Source: an uncultured Bacilli bacterium (lineage in GTDB: Bacteria; Bacillota_I; Bacilli_A; RF39; UBA660). From it: DNA of 64,000 nucleotides. The translations under genes and the position numbers were made by a program. The stretch spans positions 13,876 through 77,875 of the forward strand of contig CAKPMN010000002.1 of assembly GCA_934168005.1 (NCBI GenBank), read 5' to 3'. The notes beneath the pieces are model-generated. The model ran no database searches, was not told the DNA's origin, and was given only the letters and a program-made list of their open reading frames with translations. Below, one piece after another: positions 60,332 to 64,000 of this stretch (its first letter is position 1; each line of letters begins with the position of its first letter).

Positions 60332-60859
60332 ATGAAAATGAATATTCGTGGCAGTAAATTAGATGTAACATCTGCCATCCAAACATATGCTGAAAAGAAA
60401 ATAAGTAAACTAGACAAATACTTTTCTAATTCAGAAGAATTAACAGCAAATGTTTTAATTAAAACACATGGAGAAAGGCAAATTGTAGAAGTTACAATAC
60501 CAGCTAACAGAATGATTTTAAGGGCAGAAGAGTCAAGCGATGACTTATATAAGTCAATAGATTTAGTCTCAGAAAAACTTGAAAGACAAATCAGAAAAAA
60601 TAAAACAAGAATGAAACAAAAACGAAATATTCCAAATGTAACTATGTTTGTAGACTTTGATACAGAAGAAGAACAATCAGAAGAAATGGTTACAAAAAGA
60701 AAAGTTGTTGATTCAAAACCAATGAGCGAAGAAGAAGCTATTCTTCAAATGAATTTAATAGGACACGATTTCTTCATTTTTAGAAATGTTGATACAACAA
60801 CAGACTGTGTTATCTATAGAAGAAAAGCAGGAGATTATGGATTAATAGAAATAAAGTGA
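60332..60859 (+). CDS. hpf: Long-form ribosome hibernation promoting factor
   Basis: Pairs ribosomes into inactive 100S dimers in stationary phase. 175 residues: RaiA/HPF domain (about 1-100; MNIRGSKLDVTSAIQTYAEK start), variable linker, and the C-terminal dimerisation domain (about 118-175; KPMSEEEAILQMNLIGHDFF and YRRKAGDYGLIEI). AAGGATGATC precedes the ATG. It lies just upstream of secA, the common Firmicute order. Stop is TGA. Confidence 0.97.
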   Translation: MKMNIRGSKLDVTSAIQTYAEKKISKLDKYFSNSEELTANVLIKTHGERQIVEVTIPANRMILRAEESSDDLYKSIDLVSEKLERQIRKNKTRMKQKRNIPNVTMFVDFDTEEEQSEEMVTKRKVVDSKPMSEEEAILQMNLIGHDFFIFRNVDTTTDCVIYRRKAGDYGLIEIK

Positions 60860-60876
60860 TATAATCACTTTTTTTC
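60853..60876 (+). terminator. Terminator after hpf
   Basis: AAAGTGA/TCACTTT hairpin, T-run; contains the stop. Confidence 0.85.
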
Positions 60877-60938
60877 TTTATAATGCTATTATTTTTCATA
60901 TATTTTTGATAAAATATAACTTGTGGAAGGTGATAAAA

Positions 60939-63428
60939 TTGAAATTTTTAAAAAAGATTTTTAATACAGAATACAAAGAATTAGAAAAATTTAAGAAACT
61001 TGCAAATGAAGTTATAAGTATAGATGATGAATATAGTAAATTAACAGATGAAGAATTAAAACATAAAACTATAGAATTTAAAGAAAGATTAAATAATGGA
61101 GAAACATTAGATGATATAAAAGTAGAAGCTTTTGCAACAGTAAGAGAAGCTGCCTATAGAGTTATAAAAGAGAAACCTTTCTTTGTTCAAATAGTAGGTG
61201 GTTTTGCAATTCATGAAGGTAATATAGCAGAAATGCGTACTGGTGAAGGTAAGACCTTAACATCAACAATGCCAGCATATTTAAATGCATTAACAGGTGA
61301 AGGGGTACATATAATCACTGTAAATGAATATCTAGCTGGTCGTGATGCAGCTTGGATGGGAGAAATATATCGTTTCTTAGGATTAACCGTTGGAGTAAAC
61401 TATAGAGAATTATCTCCAAAAGAAAAACAAGAAGTTTATAATGCAGATATAACATACACAACAAATAATGAAGTTGGTTTTGACTACCTAAGAGATAATA
61501 TGGTTGTAAAAGCATCAGATCGTGTTCAACGACCACTTAATTATGCAATAATTGATGAAGTTGACTCAATTTTAATTGATGAAGCAAGAACACCACTTAT
61601 TATTTCAGGTGGAAGAGTTGATTCAGCAAACCTATATATTGATACTGATAAATTTGTAAAAACATTAAAAGAAAATAATGGTTATATTTATGATGAAAAA
61701 ACAAAAACAGTAACATTAGATGATGACGGAATGAAAAAAGGTGAAAGTTATTTCAAGGTAGATAATTTATATGATATAAATAATACAAACTTAGTTCATT
61801 TTATAAATCAAGCATTAAAAGCAAATTATGCCATGAAGCGTGATGTAGACTATGTTGTAAAAGATGGAAGAGTAGTTATTGTAGACCAATTTACAGGAAG
61901 ATTAATGGAAGGAAGAAGTTTTTCTGATGGATTACATCAAGCAATAGAAGCAAAAGAAGGCGTAGAAATTCAAAGTGAAATGAGAACACTTGCCACTATA
62001 ACATTCCAAAACTTATTTAGAATGTATAAAAAGTTAGCTGGTATGACAGGTACTGCAAAAACAGAAGAAGAAGAGTTTAGAGATATATACAACATGTATG
62101 TTATACAAATTCCAACAAATAAACCAGTTGCAAGAATTGACTATGGAGATTTAATATTTACAACTCAAAAAGGTAAATATAAAGCTATAATAAATGAAAT
62201 TAAAGAACGTCATAAAACTGGTCAACCAGTACTAGTTGGAACAATTGCTGTAGAAACAAGTGAACTTCTAAGCTCAATGCTAAAAAAAGAAGGAATTAAG
62301 CATGAAGTATTAAATGCTAAAAATCATGCAAGAGAAGCAGAAATAATAGCTCAAGCTGGTAAAAAAGGTGCAGTAACAATTGCAACAAATATGGCTGGTC
62401 GTGGTACAGATATAAAAATAGATGATGAAGTTAGAGCTTTAGGCGGACTATTTGTTATTGGTACTGAAAGACATGAATCAAGACGTATAGATAACCAATT
62501 AAGAGGTCGTTCAGGTCGTCAAGGAGATCCTGGTGAATCACAATTCTGTGTATCATTTGAAGATGAATTAATGGTAAGATTTGGGGGAGACAGAGCAAAA
62601 GCTGCTTTAGCACGTGTAGGAGCAGACGAAGATATGTCATTAAGACTAGGCTTTGTTTCTAAATCAGTGGAATCAGCTCAAAAAAGAATTGAAGGTAATA
62701 ACTTTGATGCTAGAAAGAATTTGCTTCAATATGATGATGTAGTAAATCAACAAAGAGAATACATATATGAAAGAAGAAATGAAATACTAGATTCAGAATC
62801 AATTCATGATATTGTTATAGATACAATTAAGAACTTTATATGTAGTTTTGTAGAAAACCATATAGCTCCAGAAAATACATTAACAGAAGACGATCTAAAT
62901 GAAATATTAGAATACACAAATGAACATTTATTAAAAAACAAATTATCTATTAGTGATTTAGAATCAAAGGGAATAGAAGAAGTAGAAGTTACAATAATAG
63001 ATAGAGTTTTAAAAGAATATGAAGATAAATTAAGCAAGATACCCACAGATGTAGCAAATGAATTTGAAAAAGCTATAATGTTAAGAGTAATAGATACTAG
63101 ATGGACAAATCATATAAGTACAATGTCTAATTTAAGAGAAGGTATAGGATTACGTGGTTATAGCGAAAACCCACTACGAGCATACACAGTTGAAGGATAT
63201 GAATTATATGAAAATCTACTTGATTCAATAGATCAAGAAGTTACATTATTTTTACTTAATGCAGAAATAAGACAAAATATAGAAAGAAAACAAGTTATTA
63301 AAGGAGAAGCTGTAAACGATTCAACAAAGTTAAAAAAAGCCGCACCAAAAAGAACTAATAAAATAGGTAGAAATGACCCATGTCCTTGTGGCTCAGGAAA
63401 AAAATATAAGCAATGTTGTGGCAAGTAG
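60939..63428 (+). CDS. secA: Protein translocase subunit SecA
   Basis: ATPase motor that drives preproteins through SecYEG. 829 residues from TTG 60939 (GAAGGTGATAAAATTG). Walker A MRTGEGKTLTSTMPAYLNAL (about 98-117), DEVDSILIDEARTP (Walker B and on), TGTAKTEEEEF, NMAGRGTDI, LRGRSGRQGDPG, and the C-terminal zinc-binding SEC-C tail GRNDPCPCGSGKKYKQCC. Length is standard. In most Firmicutes prfB follows secA, but here a non-coding gap and accessory genes do. Confidence 0.99.
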   Translation: MKFLKKIFNTEYKELEKFKKLANEVISIDDEYSKLTDEELKHKTIEFKERLNNGETLDDIKVEAFATVREAAYRVIKEKPFFVQIVGGFAIHEGNIAEMRTGEGKTLTSTMPAYLNALTGEGVHIITVNEYLAGRDAAWMGEIYRFLGLTVGVNYRELSPKEKQEVYNADITYTTNNEVGFDYLRDNMVVKASDRVQRPLNYAIIDEVDSILIDEARTPLIISGGRVDSANLYIDTDKFVKTLKENNGYIYDEKTKTVTLDDDGMKKGESYFKVDNLYDINNTNLVHFINQALKANYAMKRDVDYVVKDGRVVIVDQFTGRLMEGRSFSDGLHQAIEAKEGVEIQSEMRTLATITFQNLFRMYKKLAGMTGTAKTEEEEFRDIYNMYVIQIPTNKPVARIDYGDLIFTTQKGKYKAIINEIKERHKTGQPVLVGTIAVETSELLSSMLKKEGIKHEVLNAKNHAREAEIIAQAGKKGAVTIATNMAGRGTDIKIDDEVRALGGLFVIGTERHESRRIDNQLRGRSGRQGDPGESQFCVSFEDELMVRFGGDRAKAALARVGADEDMSLRLGFVSKSVESAQKRIEGNNFDARKNLLQYDDVVNQQREYIYERRNEILDSESIHDIVIDTIKNFICSFVENHIAPENTLTEDDLNEILEYTNEHLLKNKLSISDLESKGIEEVEVTIIDRVLKEYEDKLSKIPTDVANEFEKAIMLRVIDTRWTNHISTMSNLREGIGLRGYSENPLRAYTVEGYELYENLLDSIDQEVTLFLLNAEIRQNIERKQVIKGEAVNDSTKLKKAAPKRTNKIGRNDPCPCGSGKKYKQCCGK

Positions 63429-63516
63429 TAGGAAATATAAGGGCTTGTGAGATTTATAAAAATTAAAAAATTGATAAAAATGGCCAATTATTGTCCAAAA
63501 AAGCAATTTTGTGTGC

Positions 63517-63555
63517 AAAATGTGTGCATAAATAAAAAAACTATGCACACATTTT
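63517..63555. repeat. 14-bp inverted repeat after secA
   Basis: AAAATGTGTGCATA (63517-63530) and its exact inverse (63542-63555), 11-nt A-rich loop; a partial direct copy TTTTGTGTGCA lies at 63507. Could be the secA terminator (tail is short) or an attachment-like site, since gene content changes here. Confidence 0.6.
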
Positions 63556-63686
63556 ATAAAAACCTTTATTTATAATGATTTAAGCTATGTAAAAAAATAA
63601 ATTTATAATAAAATTTTATGTGATGAAGTAGTATTATGTCACTTTAGAGGGATAATACTGTTTTTTAGTAGTAAGGAGTGAAAAAA

Positions 63687-63740
63687 ATGTTTAATTCAAA
63701 GAAAATATGGATAAAAAGATTAGACAAAGTAATGTTATGA
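63687..63740 (+). CDS. Short ORF with strong ribosome site, overlapping the next gene
   Basis: 17 codons (MFNSKKIWIKRLDKVML) behind AAGGAGTGA. The longer ORF in another frame starts 20 nt later without a good site. This may be the true start of that gene displaced by a frameshift, or an upstream coupling peptide. Confidence 0.35.
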   Translation: MFNSKKIWIKRLDKVML

Positions 63741-63910
63741 AAAATCCAATTACACTTATCATAGAAGATAATGAAAGAGATAATAATTTAATTAGTTATC
63801 GTAAATATGGAAGTGAAGAAACTTACTCAATGTCTATTGATGAATTTATAGAATTTATGAAACAAGAAATAAAAAAAGATAAGAGGTGTGATAATGGAAT
63901 ATATTATTAG
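63707..63910 (+). CDS. Small hypothetical protein
   Basis: 67 residues, not recognised. Acidic middle (TLIIEDNERDNNLISYRKYG) and helix SMSIDEFIEFMKQEIKKDKR; no membrane segment. Its own ATG lacks a good ribosome site, but ATG 63687 in another frame has one. It overlaps the following acetyltransferase gene by 17 nt. It seems to begin an accessory region after secA. Confidence 0.5.
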   Translation: MDKKIRQSNVMKNPITLIIEDNERDNNLISYRKYGSEETYSMSIDEFIEFMKQEIKKDKRCDNGIYY

Positions 63911-64000
63911 AAAAAAAGAGTTAAAAGATTGTGAAGATTGGATTAATGTAAATATTTCTAGTTGGAATGATAACTTGAAAGGGATAGTATCTGATAAATT
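63894..64000 (+). CDS. GNAT-type acetyltransferase, N-terminal part
   Basis: First 35 codons of a gene running off the right edge, with AGAGGTGTGATA before the ATG. The opening YIIRKKELKDCEDWINVN, followed by SSWNDNLKGIVSDK, matches the start of GNAT N-acetyltransferases (IRxxxxxDxxxxxxVxxxSWxxxYKGIVxD). The acetyl-CoA-binding region is outside the window. Confidence 0.6.
   Translation, partial: MEYIIRKKELKDCEDWINVNISSWNDNLKGIVSDK

Noticed and set aside
29783..60859. Possible Mycoplasma-type code (UGA as Trp)
   Set aside because: TGA ends rplI, walJ, the metallophosphoesterase and hpf in positions where the normal protein ends, and Trp is TGG in conserved motifs.
63517..63555. Inverted repeat after secA as a standard terminator
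   Set aside because: The stem is strong but the following bases are TTTTATAAAAAC rather than a clear T-run, so termination is possible but not assumed.

Overview
The window is a 64 kb chromosomal stretch from a very AT-rich, endospore-forming Firmicute. Codon use is rich in ATA and AGA, the pyrimidine-poor strand is mostly the coding strand, and starts are ATG, TTG and GTG. The spore genes (cotJA/B-cotJC, cwlD, spoIIR, spoIID, spoIIQ, spoIIID and a sleB-like hydrolase), together with whiA, yvcK, mbl, ecfA-like genes and TagO, point to class Bacilli, probably an uncultured gut lineage near the Erysipelotrichia or RF39-type groups. Placement from gene content alone is tentative. UGA is used as a stop (rplI, yycJ/walJ, hpf and the metallophosphoesterase gene all end in TGA), so this is the standard bacterial code and not the Mycoplasma code.

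Layout. 1-3.7 kb: start of a (p)ppGpp synthetase gene, a diguanylate cyclase, and a restriction-nuclease/STAND NTPase defence gene between two copies of the tRNA-His terminator. 3.8-10.2 kb: spore coat CotJ proteins, rubrerythrin, VanZ-like protein, a small UvrD-type helicase, a secreted glucosaminidase and two tandem membrane thioredoxin-like proteins. 10.2-11.2 kb: eight tRNA genes in three transcription units, each with its own sigma-A-like promoter. 11.2-20.3 kb: TagO, YetF-like protein, Nudix hydrolase, TypA, an XRE regulator, an ABC-F protein, two degenerate ECF-type ATPases and TruA. 20.4-23 kb: rplM-rpsI-methyltransferase-cwlD, the same order as in Bacillus. 23-27.4 kb: Abi_2 protein, HtrA protease, LysM amidase, SleB-like hydrolase and a pilin-like protein. 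27.4-32.4 kb: yvcK-whiA-rplI-dnaB-yycJ-rlmH. 32.4-39.1 kb: lactate dehydrogenase, an XRE regulator and a 1549-residue glycine-rich surface protein with four exact 1020-bp repeats. 39.1-48.9 kb: a condensed form of the Bacillus spoIIR-to-mbl region (spoIIR, PHP, mntP, fba, murA, BI-1, rpmE, rpiB, ywzB-like, mscL, spoIID, spoIIQ, spoIIID, mbl). 48.9-56.3 kb: slipin, phosphoesterase, pgi, a phosphodiester-glycosidase-like protein and a calcium P-type ATPase. 56.3-59.9 kb: an orphan AbiEi-like antitoxin and a complete Agr-type peptide quorum-sensing locus (response regulator, sensor kinase, and a convergent AgrB with a 39-residue AgrD). 60-64 kb: cold-shock protein, hpf, secA, then a small accessory gene and the start of a GNAT acetyltransferase.

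Expression style. Many genes have an extended -10 box (TGnTATAAT) only 15-21 nt before the start codon, with a Shine-Dalgarno of the AGGTGATAAT type between them, so predicted 5' leaders are only about 8-15 nt. Almost every transcription unit ends in a clear hairpin plus T-run. At spoIIR and mntP the 3' arm of such a hairpin is itself the ribosome binding site of the next gene.

Most striking accessory features: the glycine-rich protein, whose promoter carries three copies of a 17-bp palindrome beside a divergent XRE regulator, followed by an 11-codon leader ORF and an intrinsic terminator; the Agr locus with an unannotated AgrD; the defence gene flanked by duplicated tRNA-His terminators; and the catalytically degenerate ABC ATPase pair where ecfA1-ecfA2-ecfT normally sits. 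No CRISPR array, insertion sequence, transposase, integrase or rRNA gene was found. No stretch over 300 bases is empty of genes; the longest gaps (59811-60014 and 63429-63686) hold only a possible LytTR half-site and an inverted repeat.
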